From NCBI RefSeq assembly GCF_002269385.1, contig NZ_CP022957.1, positions 305,001 to 369,000 on the forward strand: a stretch of DNA of 64,000 bases, read 5' to 3'. This document shows positions 19,193 to 29,261 of the stretch, piece after piece. The DNA is from Maribacter cobaltidurans. GTDB taxonomy: Bacteria > Bacteroidota > Bacteroidia > Flavobacteriales > Flavobacteriaceae. How positions within the stretch are numbered: position 1 is the first letter of the stretch; each line of letters starts with the position of its first letter. Under the pieces are notes generated by a model that was given only the letters and a program-made list of their open reading frames with translations, had not been told where the DNA came from and ran no database searches. Made by a program: the position numbers and the translations under genes.

Positions 19193-22100
19193 ATGGAACA
19201 TTCCCAGTTGGCCAATATCTTTTTAGATCAAAGTAAAATTCCTTATTGGATTATTGATCTTGAATTTCAACTGCTTTACTCCAATAAAGCATTCCAAGAC
19301 CTCACGAAAGTGGTGCCTGGATTGACAAATAATACTTACGAGTCTATTTTTAATGAAAATGTTGAGAAGTGGGCAACCTATTATAAGAGAGCTCTTAAGG
19401 GAGTCTCTTTTGAAATAGAAAATCACTACTATGATTCCGAGTTAAAAGAAACACAATATGGACATACAATTTTTGAACCCTTAAGAAACAAAGAGAACAA
19501 GATTTATGCGGTTGCTTGTCAATGGAAAAATATACCTCACACTATAAGGCATGGAAGCGTAGCCAAACAACTAATAGATTCTTCTCTGGATGTTTTCTGC
19601 ACTTTTAATGAGCAGGGCGAGTTTCTTTATGTTAGTGCAACAGCAGAAAGGCACTGGGGCTATACACCTGAGGAATTATTGGGTAGATCTTATAGGTCAT
19701 TGGTAATCGAGGAGGATTTAGTTTCTACAGATTTAATGGAAACCACTTTAAAAAAAGGACAGGAAATTAAATCGTTCTCAAATAGGTATCGAAAAAAGTA
19801 TGGGGGAATTGCTTATAATCAATGGTCCTCCAAATGGGACGGACGTGCAAAACTCTTTTTTGCTGTAGCAAGGGACAGCAAGGAGACACTTGAGCAAGAA
19901 GAAAAATTACATTATTGCGAAGAACGTTTTAAGGCGCTAGTTACAGGAGCATTCGACTTGGTGGCAGTAATAAATACTGAAGGACACTATTTGTATATGA
20001 GTCCTTCAATTACTGCTATTGCCGGTATTCCTCCCGAAGATTTTATTGGTAAAAATGCATTTGACTTCGTTCATCCCGATGATTTCAAACGAACAAAATC
20101 CGAACTGGAAAAATCAATAACAGAGGATCGGATAGTGATGAAACCCTATCGAGCCAAAAACCACAAAAATGAATGGAGATGGGTCGAAACTATACTAACA
20201 AATATGTTAGACAACTCAGCGATTAATGGCATTATAATTAATTCAAGGGATATTACAGAAAAAATTGAACAAGAAGAAAGATTACTTCAAAGTGAAAAAC
20301 GTTTTAAAGCTCTAATTCAGGAAGGTTCCGATCTAATTGGAATTCTTGATGAAGAAGGTAATTATAGCTATGTAAGTCCAACGAGTAATTCTGTTCTCGG
20401 AATATCGCCCGAAAAATTTATTGGCAGAAATATATTTGAATTTCTTCATCATGATGATGAGCAGAGTGTTTTAGCCGGTCTGCAAAAAGTGTCTACTGAA
20501 AACAAAGTCACGCTCGACCCATTTCGCTTTATAAACCACCAAAAAGAATGGCGATGGGTAGAAACCATACTGACGAACATGTTGGACAACCCTTCGGTGA
20601 GAGGTATCGTGGCAAACTCAAGGGATGTTACAGATAAAATTGAACAGGAAGAACGAATAGTTCAAACTGAGAAAAGATTCGAGACCCTGATAGAAAACAG
20701 TACGGACTGCATCACGATAATTTCTCCCGAAGGCGATACAACCTATATCTCTAAGGCGATAAAAAAAATTCTGGGCTATACGCCCACAGAGGCAATGCTG
20801 TTGGATATTTGGAAACTCATTCATCCACAAGACATAGATGGCTTTAAATTGGCTATATCCAAAGCCATGGAAAATCCAGGTGTTTCTATAGAGGGTCGAA
20901 CTTCAAGAATAAAACACAAGGATGGTTCTTTGAGATGGGTTAAAACCAATGTAACCAACTTGATACAAGACCCTTCCATAAGAGGTATTGTGAATGTAAT
21001 TAGTGACGTTACCAAACAAAAAACTGAGGAGTTAGAAAAAGAACTCATTACCAAAATAAACAACTATTTCAATCAAAATACAAACAACGATTTAACAAGT
21101 TGCTTAAAAGATATTTGCCAGCAAATCGTTGAATATGATAATTTTGGTTTTGCCGAAATTTGGTTACCAACTTTTGACGATAAGAAAATTAGCCGCACAG
21201 CAAGTTATACAGGAACCAAAACAGGTAGGATGTTTTTTAAGGAATCCGAAAAATTAAACATCTTAGAAATAGAGGAAGGCTTATCGAACCAAGTATTGAA
21301 AAAAAGGAAAACAATCATTTGGGAGTCTACTGATGCAGAATGGCATTTATTCAAAAGAAAAACAGCAGCAGAAAAATCAGGGATTAAATCGCTCATTGCC
21401 ATTCCATTAATACACAATGACAATCTACTAGGTGGCCTTTTGATAGGAACCGAAAAAGCTAAATCTGCCCTTTCAATCAATTTAGATCTGTTTCAAAAAT
21501 TAAAGTCAACCCTTGGGTCTGAGTTAAGCAGAAAGAAAACAGAGGTTGAGCTATCTCAAATTTTCACCTTCGCACCCGATATGATTTGTGTGGCAGGTTT
21601 TGATGGTTATATCAAGCAGATTAATCCTGCAGGTTTAGTGTTATTGGGCTATTCATTAGAGGAAATTCGATCAAATCCAATAAAGTCGTTCGTATATGGG
21701 GACGATCAATCTTTCACGGAGGAAAATCAAAACAAACTATACAATGGCAAAAACCTAGAGGGTTTTGAAAATCGGTATGTCACTAAGGAGGGCAAAGTAA
21801 TTTGGTTAAGTTGGACTGCGACTTCTTTACCAGAACAAGGTATTATTTATGCCGTTGCCAAAGATATCACTGAAGAGAAAAGCCTTAGAGAATTGAACCG
21901 GCACGTTGGGCTACTCGCCAAAATTGGAAGTTGGGAGGTAGATCTCATCAAACAAACAGTCTTTTGGTCAGATGAAGTGCATAAAATCTACGAAACAGAC
22001 CCAAATTCATTTGTTCCAACTGTGGATATTGCAATTGATTTTTACCGAGAAGATTTTCGCCAATCTGCACTGTCAAGTTTTGAAAAATGTATCGAAACTG

Positions 22101-24877
22101 GAGAGCCCTATGAAATTGAAGCGGTAATAGTCACACGCAATAAAAAAGAGCGTTGGGTAAGAACTACTGCAAAAGCCGAATTTAATGATGGTGTTTGTGT
22201 AAGAGTTTATGGAAGTTTTCAAGATATACACCAAGATAAGGAGAATGAAATTGCTTTGCGGCAAAGTGAAGCCAAATTCAGAACCATCTTTGAAATCGCT
22301 ACTTTGGGCATCGCACAAGTTGACCCAACTAATGGAAATATTCTTTTGGTTAACTCATATTATGAGAATATCACCGGGTATTCCATTGACGAACTTTTGG
22401 AAATGAATTTTTTAGAGCTCACACATCCAAACGATCGTATAAAGGATTGGGAAATATTCAGTAAAGCCGCTCGTGGTGAAGAAGAATATAGGAATGAAAA
22501 GCGATATATAAAAAAAGACGGTACTATTGTTTGGGTTAAAATTCATCTCGCATTCATAAGGGACGAAAAAGGTAAAGCAATAAGAACTGTGGCTATTTGC
22601 GAGGATGTTACTAAGCAAAAAACAGCTACCCTACTGTTGAATGAAAGTTTAAAAGCTCTAAAAGATTACAAATATTCATTAGATCAGTCTGCAATAATAG
22701 CTTTTACAGACCAAAAAGGAGTAATAACTTCGGTGAATGATAATTTCTGTAAAATATCAGGTTACGACAGAAAGGAGCTTCTTGGAAAAACACACAGGAT
22801 CATTAATTCCAACTATCATTCGACCGTATTTTTTAAAGAGTTGTGGAAAACTATTACTTCTGGAAAAGTATGGCGCGGAGAAGTTAAAAACAAAGCGAAA
22901 AATGGCTCTTATTATTGGGTCGATACGACTATCGTGCCTTTCTTAGATGAAAAAAATAAACCCACGCAATATTTAGCCATTCGATTTGATATCTCAGAAC
23001 GGAAAAAAGCAGAAGATGAAAAAGCTAGATTTCAAGAAACGTTGGAAAATAGCTTGAATGAAATCTACATGTTCAATTCCAAAACCTTTAAATTCGGATA
23101 TGTCAACAAAGGAGCGATGCTCAACCTCGGCTATACAAAACAAGAATTACATAATCTAACCCCATTAGATATAAAACCTGAATACACGCAGGAGTCCTTT
23201 AATCATTTAGTTTCTCCTTTATTAAGTTATAGAAAGGACAAAGTAATATTTTTTACCAAACATAAGCGTAAAGACGGTAGTCATTATCCTGTAGAGGTAC
23301 ATCTTAAATTAGTTGAGGAAGACAACTATAGCAATTTCATTGCAATAATTTTAGATATTACAGAAAGAAAAAAAGCCGAAGAAAATTTAATTAACACCTC
23401 AGAAAGATTGCGTCTTGCAACTAAAACAGGGAATATCGGCATATGGGATTGGGATATAATAGATGACAAGCTTATCTGGGACGATACCATGTACCAAATT
23501 TTTGGAGTTGAAGAAAATGAATTTCAGGGGGCATTCGAAGCTTGGCAAAACAAAATTCATCCAGATGATTTTGATCAAACCAATAGGGACGTTCAAAATG
23601 CATTACAGGGAATTTCGAAATTTAACACAGAATTTCGAATAATTAAGCATGATAAATCAATTAGATACATAATAGGGGAAGCCATCGTAATAAGAGATGA
23701 AATTTCAGGAAATCCTATTCGAATGATAGGTACTAACATAGATATTACAGAAAGAAAGAAAGCGGAGGAAGAAAATAGATTCAAAGCTAATTTATTAAGC
23801 ATGGTTGGGCAAGGGACTATTGCAACAGACCTGGATGGAAAAGTCAACTATTGGAACAGGGGCGCTGAGCTTATGTACGGCTGGAAAACTGAAGAAGCCA
23901 TAGGAAAAAATATCATGCAACTTATCACATTGGAGACCAATAAAGAAATGGCCGGGCAAATAATGGAAATACTGAAAAAGGGGGAATCTTGGTCGGGCAA
24001 TTTTGAAGTCCAGAAAAAGGATGGAACTAATTTTACCGTAATGGTGACCAATTCTCCAATCTATGATGAAAACGAAAAACTGAGTGGAATTATCGGTATT
24101 TCAACAGACATTACTCACGAAATTAAAAACAAGGAGCTACTGAAGCAGTATACTAAAGAGCTAGAAAGGTCCAATGAAGAGTTGGAACAGTTTGCATTTG
24201 TCACTTCCCACGATTTACAGGAACCATTGCGAATGATTTCTGGCTTTATGGATCAATTAAAAAGAAAGTATGAAGACCAACTGGACGAAAAAGCACTTCA
24301 ATATATTTACTTCGCCACCGATGGTGCCAAACGTATGAAACAAATTATATTGGATTTGCTTGATTATTCCAGGGCAAGTAAACCGACTGATGAACTTGTA
24401 GAAGTAAATTTAAATGAGGTCATAACTAGCTATGAACAATTGAGAAGAAAAGTTATTGCAGAAAGTTCAACGATCATTATATCTGACAAACTACCTTCTA
24501 TAGTATCGTATAACGCCGTAGTGACTCAAATCTTTCATGGTTTGTTAGACAACGCTATTAAATACACCAGAGAAAAAATTACGCCAATCATAGAGATTAA
24601 AGTACAAGAAAAGGAAAATGAGTGGGAATTTTCAATTTCAGATAATGGTATAGGGATCGATGATCAATTTTATGATAAGATTTTTATTATTTTCCAAAGG
24701 TTACATAATAGAGAAAGATATGATGGAACAGGAATCGGACTTGCTATCGTCAAAAGAAGTGTTGAATTTTTAGACGGAAAAATATGGCTAACATCAAAAG
24801 TTGGTGAGGGAACAACTTTTTTCTTTACAATAGCGAAAAACAGAAAATATAAAATACAGAAAAATGAAATTAGCTAA
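19193..24877 (+). CDS. giant multi-PAS sensor histidine kinase
   Basis: From the ATG at 19193 the protein has 1,894 residues and no membrane segment, so it is probably cytoplasmic. I count about five PAS domains, then a GAF domain (roughly 616-780), then about seven more PAS/PAC units, many closed by a DITERKKAE-type linker. The third and fourth PAS units are close duplicates (both contain EWRWVETILTNMLDN). The C-terminal kinase has a HisKA H-box with His1673 (FVTSHDLQEPLRM) and an ATPase domain with N-box LLDNAIKYT, ISDNGIGID and GTGIGLAIV. An upstream TTG (19154) is in frame but overlaps promoter-like sequence. The ligand is unknown. The next gene, a response regulator, overlaps it by 14 bases. 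Confidence 0.93.
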   Translation: MEHSQLANIFLDQSKIPYWIIDLEFQLLYSNKAFQDLTKVVPGLTNNTYESIFNENVEKWATYYKRALKGVSFEIENHYYDSELKETQYGHTIFEPLRNKENKIYAVACQWKNIPHTIRHGSVAKQLIDSSLDVFCTFNEQGEFLYVSATAERHWGYTPEELLGRSYRSLVIEEDLVSTDLMETTLKKGQEIKSFSNRYRKKYGGIAYNQWSSKWDGRAKLFFAVARDSKETLEQEEKLHYCEERFKALVTGAFDLVAVINTEGHYLYMSPSITAIAGIPPEDFIGKNAFDFVHPDDFKRTKSELEKSITEDRIVMKPYRAKNHKNEWRWVETILTNMLDNSAINGIIINSRDITEKIEQEERLLQSEKRFKALIQEGSDLIGILDEEGNYSYVSPTSNSVLGISPEKFIGRNIFEFLHHDDEQSVLAGLQKVSTENKVTLDPFRFINHQKEWRWVETILTNMLDNPSVRGIVANSRDVTDKIEQEERIVQTEKRFETLIENSTDCITIISPEGDTTYISKAIKKILGYTPTEAMLLDIWKLIHPQDIDGFKLAISKAMENPGVSIEGRTSRIKHKDGSLRWVKTNVTNLIQDPSIRGIVNVISDVTKQKTEELEKELITKINNYFNQNTNNDLTSCLKDICQQIVEYDNFGFAEIWLPTFDDKKISRTASYTGTKTGRMFFKESEKLNILEIEEGLSNQVLKKRKTIIWESTDAEWHLFKRKTAAEKSGIKSLIAIPLIHNDNLLGGLLIGTEKAKSALSINLDLFQKLKSTLGSELSRKKTEVELSQIFTFAPDMICVAGFDGYIKQINPAGLVLLGYSLEEIRSNPIKSFVYGDDQSFTEENQNKLYNGKNLEGFENRYVTKEGKVIWLSWTATSLPEQGIIYAVAKDITEEKSLRELNRHVGLLAKIGSWEVDLIKQTVFWSDEVHKIYETDPNSFVPTVDIAIDFYREDFRQSALSSFEKCIETGEPYEIEAVIVTRNKKERWVRTTAKAEFNDGVCVRVYGSFQDIHQDKENEIALRQSEAKFRTIFEIATLGIAQVDPTNGNILLVNSYYENITGYSIDELLEMNFLELTHPNDRIKDWEIFSKAARGEEEYRNEKRYIKKDGTIVWVKIHLAFIRDEKGKAIRTVAICEDVTKQKTATLLLNESLKALKDYKYSLDQSAIIAFTDQKGVITSVNDNFCKISGYDRKELLGKTHRIINSNYHSTVFFKELWKTITSGKVWRGEVKNKAKNGSYYWVDTTIVPFLDEKNKPTQYLAIRFDISERKKAEDEKARFQETLENSLNEIYMFNSKTFKFGYVNKGAMLNLGYTKQELHNLTPLDIKPEYTQESFNHLVSPLLSYRKDKVIFFTKHKRKDGSHYPVEVHLKLVEEDNYSNFIAIILDITERKKAEENLINTSERLRLATKTGNIGIWDWDIIDDKLIWDDTMYQIFGVEENEFQGAFEAWQNKIHPDDFDQTNRDVQNALQGISKFNTEFRIIKHDKSIRYIIGEAIVIRDEISGNPIRMIGTNIDITERKKAEEENRFKANLLSMVGQGTIATDLDGKVNYWNRGAELMYGWKTEEAIGKNIMQLITLETNKEMAGQIMEILKKGESWSGNFEVQKKDGTNFTVMVTNSPIYDENEKLSGIIGISTDITHEIKNKELLKQYTKELERSNEELEQFAFVTSHDLQEPLRMISGFMDQLKRKYEDQLDEKALQYIYFATDGAKRMKQIILDLLDYSRASKPTDELVEVNLNEVITSYEQLRRKVIAESSTIIISDKLPSIVSYNAVVTQIFHGLLDNAIKYTREKITPIIEIKVQEKENEWEFSISDNGIGIDDQFYDKIFIIFQRLHNRERYDGTGIGLAIVKRSVEFLDGKIWLTSKVGEGTTFFFTIAKNRKYKIQKNEIS

Positions 24878-25289
24878 TATTCTTTTGGTGGAGGATAATG
24901 AAGGAGATATTCTACTCACACGAGAAGCTTTTGATGAAAGCAAAGTCATTATTGATATCAATGTAGCTAGGAATGGACAAGAAGCTCTTGATTACCTCTA
25001 CAAAAGAGGGGAATACACAGAAGTAAAAAAACCTGATTTGATACTTTTGGATATTAACATTCCTGTATTTAACGGTCATGAAGTTTTGAAAAAAATAAAG
25101 GGCGACCCAATATTGAAAAAAATACCTGTAATAATGTTGACTACCTCATCCAATGAAAAGGATATTGAAAAAGCGTACGAAAACCACACCAATAGTTATG
25201 TAAGAAAGCCGCTAAATATGGAGGATTTTTTAAAAGTAATTCTTAAGATAGAAGAATTTTGGTTGCAGATAAACACCCTAACCAAATAG
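24864..25289 (+). CDS. single-domain response regulator (Rcp1/CheY-like)
   Basis: This 141-residue receiver domain starts inside the last codons of the kinase gene. Phospho-acceptor Asp63 lies in LILLDINIP, the acidic pair in LLVEDNEGD, the switch Thr in VIMLTTSSN and the Lys in VRKPLN. It has no DNA-binding or enzymatic output domain. The overlap with the kinase strongly suggests it is the direct phosphate acceptor. It resembles the divergent regulator at 18637-19041 in type and motifs. Confidence 0.94.
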   Translation: MKLANILLVEDNEGDILLTREAFDESKVIIDINVARNGQEALDYLYKRGEYTEVKKPDLILLDINIPVFNGHEVLKKIKGDPILKKIPVIMLTTSSNEKDIEKAYENHTNSYVRKPLNMEDFLKVILKIEEFWLQINTLTK

Positions 25290-25293
25290 TAAG

Positions 25294-26313
25294 ATGTATA
25301 AAGTTTTTACATATGAAGAGCCAATCACGGTATTGGTAGTTGAGGATAATGATGGTGATTTTATACTTGTAGAAGATTATCTACATGAAAAATTTAAGAA
25401 TATAGAGATTGTACGCAGGAAGGATTTTAAGGGAACTGTTTTAGGCATGGAAAAAAATAGATCGACCTTTTCTGCAATTCTTTTAGATATACATCTACAA
25501 GATGGGAGCGGTCTGGAACTAATTAAAAAAGTCCTTACATATGCAAAAGATATCCCAATATTAATATTAACAGGTTATACTGATGTGTCAATTGCACAGT
25601 TAAGCCTTCAATTGGGTGTCTATGATTTTTTGGTGAAAGATGAGTTAAATCCAAACTTGCTATATAAAAGTATAGTTTTTGCTGTAAACAGGAGACAGTT
25701 CATTTCCCAAATTGAAAGTGAGCGTTCCAATTTTGAAGATTTATTTAATTTTAGTCCCCAACCTATGTGGCTTTTGGATGCTTATAATTATAATGTTTTA
25801 AACGCAAACTTATCGGCAATAGAAAAGTATGGGTATGCTTTGGAGGAGTATAAAAAAATGACCTATTTCGAATTGCATCCAAAAGAGGAAGTTGAAAATA
25901 TAGTGAAACGCCTCTCAAATCTTCAATTACAATTGGCAAACAATAATTTTACCCATTTTTTAAAGAATGGTGAACAAATAAAAGTCGATTTTTACTGTAA
26001 AAAAGTTAAAGGAGACACAAACGGTCCTGAAAGAATCATCGTTCAATCCAATGATATAACGGAAACATTAAATCATATTCAAACGATAGAGACCCAAAAT
26101 AAAAAACTGAGAAATATAGCTTGGACACAATCTCATGAAGTAAGGGGCCCACTAGCAAGAATTTTGGGTATCATCGAGTTGATTGATGGTAATGATTTCG
26201 ACGGGGAAGAATTACCATTTTGGTTGAAACAACTAAAAATATCTTCAAATGAATTGGATCAAATAATCCATATCATAGTAGATCAAACGCAAACCTTAAA
26301 TCTTAAGGATTGA
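25294..26313 (+). CDS. REC-PAS protein ending in a HisKA-like segment without ATPase domain
   Basis: The 339-residue protein has an N-terminal receiver domain (Asp65 in AILLDIHLQD), a PAS domain (about 147-260) and a C-terminal helical segment with an H-box, SHEVRGPLARILG, His281. It then stops at residue 339, so the HATPase domain is missing. No remnant of an ATPase follows in any frame, so this looks like the natural architecture rather than a truncation. It could relay phosphate between Asp65 and His281, or be phosphorylated in trans. It begins 4 bases after the preceding regulator gene. Confidence 0.88.
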   Translation: MYKVFTYEEPITVLVVEDNDGDFILVEDYLHEKFKNIEIVRRKDFKGTVLGMEKNRSTFSAILLDIHLQDGSGLELIKKVLTYAKDIPILILTGYTDVSIAQLSLQLGVYDFLVKDELNPNLLYKSIVFAVNRRQFISQIESERSNFEDLFNFSPQPMWLLDAYNYNVLNANLSAIEKYGYALEEYKKMTYFELHPKEEVENIVKRLSNLQLQLANNNFTHFLKNGEQIKVDFYCKKVKGDTNGPERIIVQSNDITETLNHIQTIETQNKKLRNIAWTQSHEVRGPLARILGIIELIDGNDFDGEELPFWLKQLKISSNELDQIIHIIVDQTQTLNLKD

Positions 26314-26782
26314 AATCAATAATTACATAGCTATTGAAGGTTGCTATTGATGGCTTTGAAAATAGCGCTTACTTGGACAAGAAAAAGCTTTTGCGGATGA
26401 CTGTGTTAATTCGGGCAATTTTTCCCTAATCTCCCTTCCATATTTAAGTACCTTCCATTACTAAGGAATTCTTTCAGTCTTTTTGTTAAATTCACAGCAA
26501 CCCATAATTTTTACGATTTCCAGCTTTTCTGATTTTCGTTTTCTCCCCAGTCCAATTACAAAGCCTTAATGTCCCTTTTATGACATTATAGTTTTATCTC
26601 ATTTTTCAACAAAATTTATCATTCGAACTGAAAAAGAAAAAAATCAGAATTTAGTATTCTCACAATGAAAGTCATTTCTATGTAATTGCTACCAAAAATA
26701 CCGTGAACAAATCGGTCAACAGATTTTTAAAACAAGGTTGAGGCCACTGAAATAAGTTGATAGATGGTATAGGTTTAAATCT
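26314..26782. other. intergenic, no gene seen
   Basis: About 470 AT-rich bases separate the signalling operon from the PHP pseudogene. I see no open frame with family features, no RNA gene and no clear terminator. Confidence 0.55.
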
Positions 26783-27596
26783 GTCGAACTTCGTGACTGG
26801 AACGATATGCCCCCGAAATTGCCGTAGGTATGGCCGGAGCACCTGGCCATCAAGCTGCAGCTCTAAATCCCGACGGTACCTTTAGGGAACGTGCCCGGGG
26901 AGGATATGGACAATTTCCTACTATGGGAGGTTTTGATCAGATGACAGCTAAACTGGGCGGATTTTGGGATTCCATGTTGGGAGAAGGTCGCCGTTGGTGG
27001 ATAACCGCAAACTCGGACTCATATGTTCACTGGCGGAAAGGCGGCAGCGATTTCTGACCCGGTGAATATCCCAAAACCTATGTCCTTGCCCAAAAAATCA
27101 CGACGATATTATGGATGGCATTCGAAATGGCCGTGTTTTTGTAACCCTTGGAGATTTAATCTCAGAGCTTTATGTTCGGGTTGAAGGAGGCCATCATACT
27201 GCTGATATAGGAAGTACTATGCATGTTGCCCAGGGTGCAGATGCAAAGGTTACCATTCGCTTTAAAGACCCTGACAATTTGAATTCATGGAAACAAAATC
27301 CTGAAGTTACCCGTGTTGATTTGATAATGGGAGAAGTTAGAGGTCCGGTTACTAATCGAAATAACGACAACAATCCCACCACCAAGGTTATTGCACGTTT
27401 TACCAAGGCTGACTGGACGGTCAATGATGGGTATAGGGAGATAACATACACGATTTCGAAGCTGGGTAAAAAAAGTTATATCCGAATCAGGGGTACAAAT
27501 AGTAGTGAACTGGAACCTCAAGTAGATGAAATAGGCGAAAGCCCGTGGAATGAATTATGGTTCTACTCTAATCCTATATTTATTGATGTAGAATGA
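26783..27596 (+). pseudogene. decayed PHP-domain phosphoesterase, C-terminal part
   Basis: Three segments in different frames together read like the C-terminal half of secreted PHP-domain phosphoesterases (COG0613-like): ELRDWNDMPP, then VGMAGAPGHQAAALNPDG...GRRWWITANSDSYVHW, then DDIMDGIRNGRVFVTLGD to the end FIDVE. Lesions are a one-base loss in the C-run at 26810-26814, a TGA at 27055-27057 where the family has Trp (before PGEYPKTYV), and a frameshift in the A-run at 27092-27097. The N-terminal metal-binding part is absent. No functional product is expected. The family call is from memory of homologues. Confidence 0.75.
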
Positions 27597-28029
27597 TTGA
27601 CACAGGATTGTACAATATTGCGGATAACAATTAATTAAATAGTGGCATCCGCACGAATACATTACTTTATATTCAGGATGAAATAATCACCGATAAAGGT
27701 ATACAACTGGACGAAACCTGGATTTTGGATGGAAAAATACCGGAGCTCTACCAGGAGAAAACAGTCGCCTTATTTCAAAATATGCTCAGTAGGGTTTCAA
27801 GGGAGCAAACTATTTAGAATCATCGTATACCTTAGGTCCTGAATAAAATGTTTTTAGAGATTTTTGGTTCAGGTTTTTAGTGTTTTCGAGAATAATGCCT
27901 TTGTCTTCCGTTCCCGACCGATTCGACAATTTAGTACCAAGCTTGCTGTAGAATGCATCTTAATTTTCCTAGAATGCCAAGTTCAAAACCCTTTTCTTTG
28001 CTACCTCACACATCGGAAACGTATAAAAA
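27597..28029. other. intergenic with an open-frame remnant
   Basis: This gap of 433 bases holds one ATG-less open stretch at 27638-27817 (59 codons; includes LLYIQDEIITDKGIQLDE and ETWILDGKIPELYQEK) that reads like protein but matches nothing I recognise. It may be a second gene relic next to the PHP pseudogene. No guanidine riboswitch is recognisable before the SMR gene. Confidence 0.4.
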
Positions 28030-28356
28030 ATGAATTGGGCACTATTGATTATTGCAGGACTCTTCGAAGTGGGTTTTGCAACATGTCTGGGAAAAGCAAA
28101 GGAATCTACAGGTGATGAAGCTACCTACTGGTACTTGGGATTTTTGCTTTGTTTAGGGGTAAGTATGTCGTTACTTGTAAAGGTCTCCCAAGAATTACCA
28201 GTAGGAACCACCTATGCGGTCTGGACCGGCATAGGTGCAGTAGGTACCGTTTTGGTAGGGATTCTTATCTTTAAGGAACCCGCAACTTTTTGGCGACTAT
28301 TCTTTAGTACCACCTTGATCGCATCGATCATTGGACTAAAATTGGTATCCCATTAG
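28030..28356 (+). CDS. sugE: small multidrug resistance (SMR) transporter, SugE/Gdx-like
   Basis: This 108-residue inner-membrane protein has four transmembrane helices. The essential glutamate of the SMR family is Glu13 (IAGLFEVGFA), and the third-helix motif TTYAVWTGIGAVGT follows. SugE/Gdx members export guanidinium or quaternary ammonium compounds in exchange for protons as dual-topology dimers. Sequence favours that subgroup over EmrE, but substrate is inferred. It is a single gene, followed by two small hairpins. Confidence 0.85.
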   Translation: MNWALLIIAGLFEVGFATCLGKAKESTGDEATYWYLGFLLCLGVSMSLLVKVSQELPVGTTYAVWTGIGAVGTVLVGILIFKEPATFWRLFFSTTLIASIIGLKLVSH

Positions 28357-28388
28357 TCCGGGCCAAAAAATAACAAAGTCCGTAGGGG

Positions 28389-28429
28389 CACCATGTACAT
28401 CATGGTGTTTCCTTCAACCCTTCGGGTTG
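28389..28429. repeat. two adjacent small hairpins
   Basis: CACCATG/CATGGTG (28389-28395 and 28401-28407) and CAACCC/GGGTTG (28415-28420 and 28424-28429, loop TTC) stand side by side between the convergent SMR and DUF486 genes. Neither has a convincing T-run. They could be a terminator pair or a REP-like palindromic unit. Confidence 0.45.
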
Positions 28430-28484
28430 CGAAAACAAAAATCAACAAAATCAGTATTTTATCCCGTCCCCATTACTAAGATGC

Positions 28485-28853
28485 TCACTTCTTGAACATG
28501 AAGTAAACGGCCAGGATCAGAAACAGGAAGGAAATGATATGGTTGGGCCTAAAGGTTTCAGTTTTGAAAACCACAAGGGTGAATACGGCAAAGACTACCA
28601 AGGTTATTACCTCTTGGAGCACCTTCAATTGGATAAGACTAAAGGGTCCCCCGTTTTCTTTAAAGCCAATCCTATTGGCAGGGACTTGGAACATGTATTC
28701 AAACAGGGCAATCCCCCAGCTAATTAGCACGATGGATATAAGTCCTAGCTTACTAAACCACTTCCATTCTGAAAATTTTAGGTGGCCATACCAGGCTACT
28801 ACCATAAAGGTATTGCTCAGGACCAACAGACCGATTGTCAAGACAGCTTTCAC
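28485..28853 (-). CDS. DUF486 / DMT-like small membrane protein
   Basis: The 122-residue inner-membrane protein with four hydrophobic helices matches DUF486 (COG3169): GLLVLSNTFMVVAWYGHLKF, SWGIALFEYMFQVPANRIG and FSLIQLKVLQEVITL are characteristic. Function is unknown; the fold is predicted to be related to small DMT transporters. It is convergent with the SMR gene. Confidence 0.88.
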   Translation of the reverse strand: MKAVLTIGLLVLSNTFMVVAWYGHLKFSEWKWFSKLGLISIVLISWGIALFEYMFQVPANRIGFKENGGPFSLIQLKVLQEVITLVVFAVFTLVVFKTETFRPNHIISFLFLILAVYFMFKK

Positions 28854-29261
28854 TATGTGTATTAAGGATTACGAATAACGCCGGGCTTTATTCTTTCAAC
28901 GGCCCATTTTTATAACGATTGGAAATTACACAAAAAACGAACATAGGAAACAGAAGACCGTACTTTTTTACTGGTTTATAAAGCCTACCTTATCTCGACG
29001 CTGTGGTTAGTCCAAAATACATTACCACTTACCATCGAGGTATGGATTATAGAGGCCTCCGGGCAAGCCATATATACCGATTCCGTGATGAAACAGCTTT
29101 ACTTATTGATTCGCTGTAAAATTTTTATAATGACTTTTCAAATTCATTAATTACAAATTTTCAAATTACTACTGATTTTTGTTTTAATGTTGTTTACTTC
29201 TCTTGTATGTTGCGTCTGCATCCCGAAGGGTGCATATGCAATATTCAAATTGTAAGCCAGT
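28854..29261. other. intergenic, no gene seen
   Basis: A gap of about 400 bases. A GCATCC/GGGTGC hairpin with a CGAA loop lies at 29218-29233 near the end of the amidohydrolase gene. An open stretch around 28970-29150 on the plus strand has no recognisable family and no good start. Confidence 0.45.

Noticed and set aside
27850..28029. Guanidine riboswitch before the SMR gene
   Set aside because: Expected from the family, but no ykkC-type fold or paired ACGR hairpins could be recognised.
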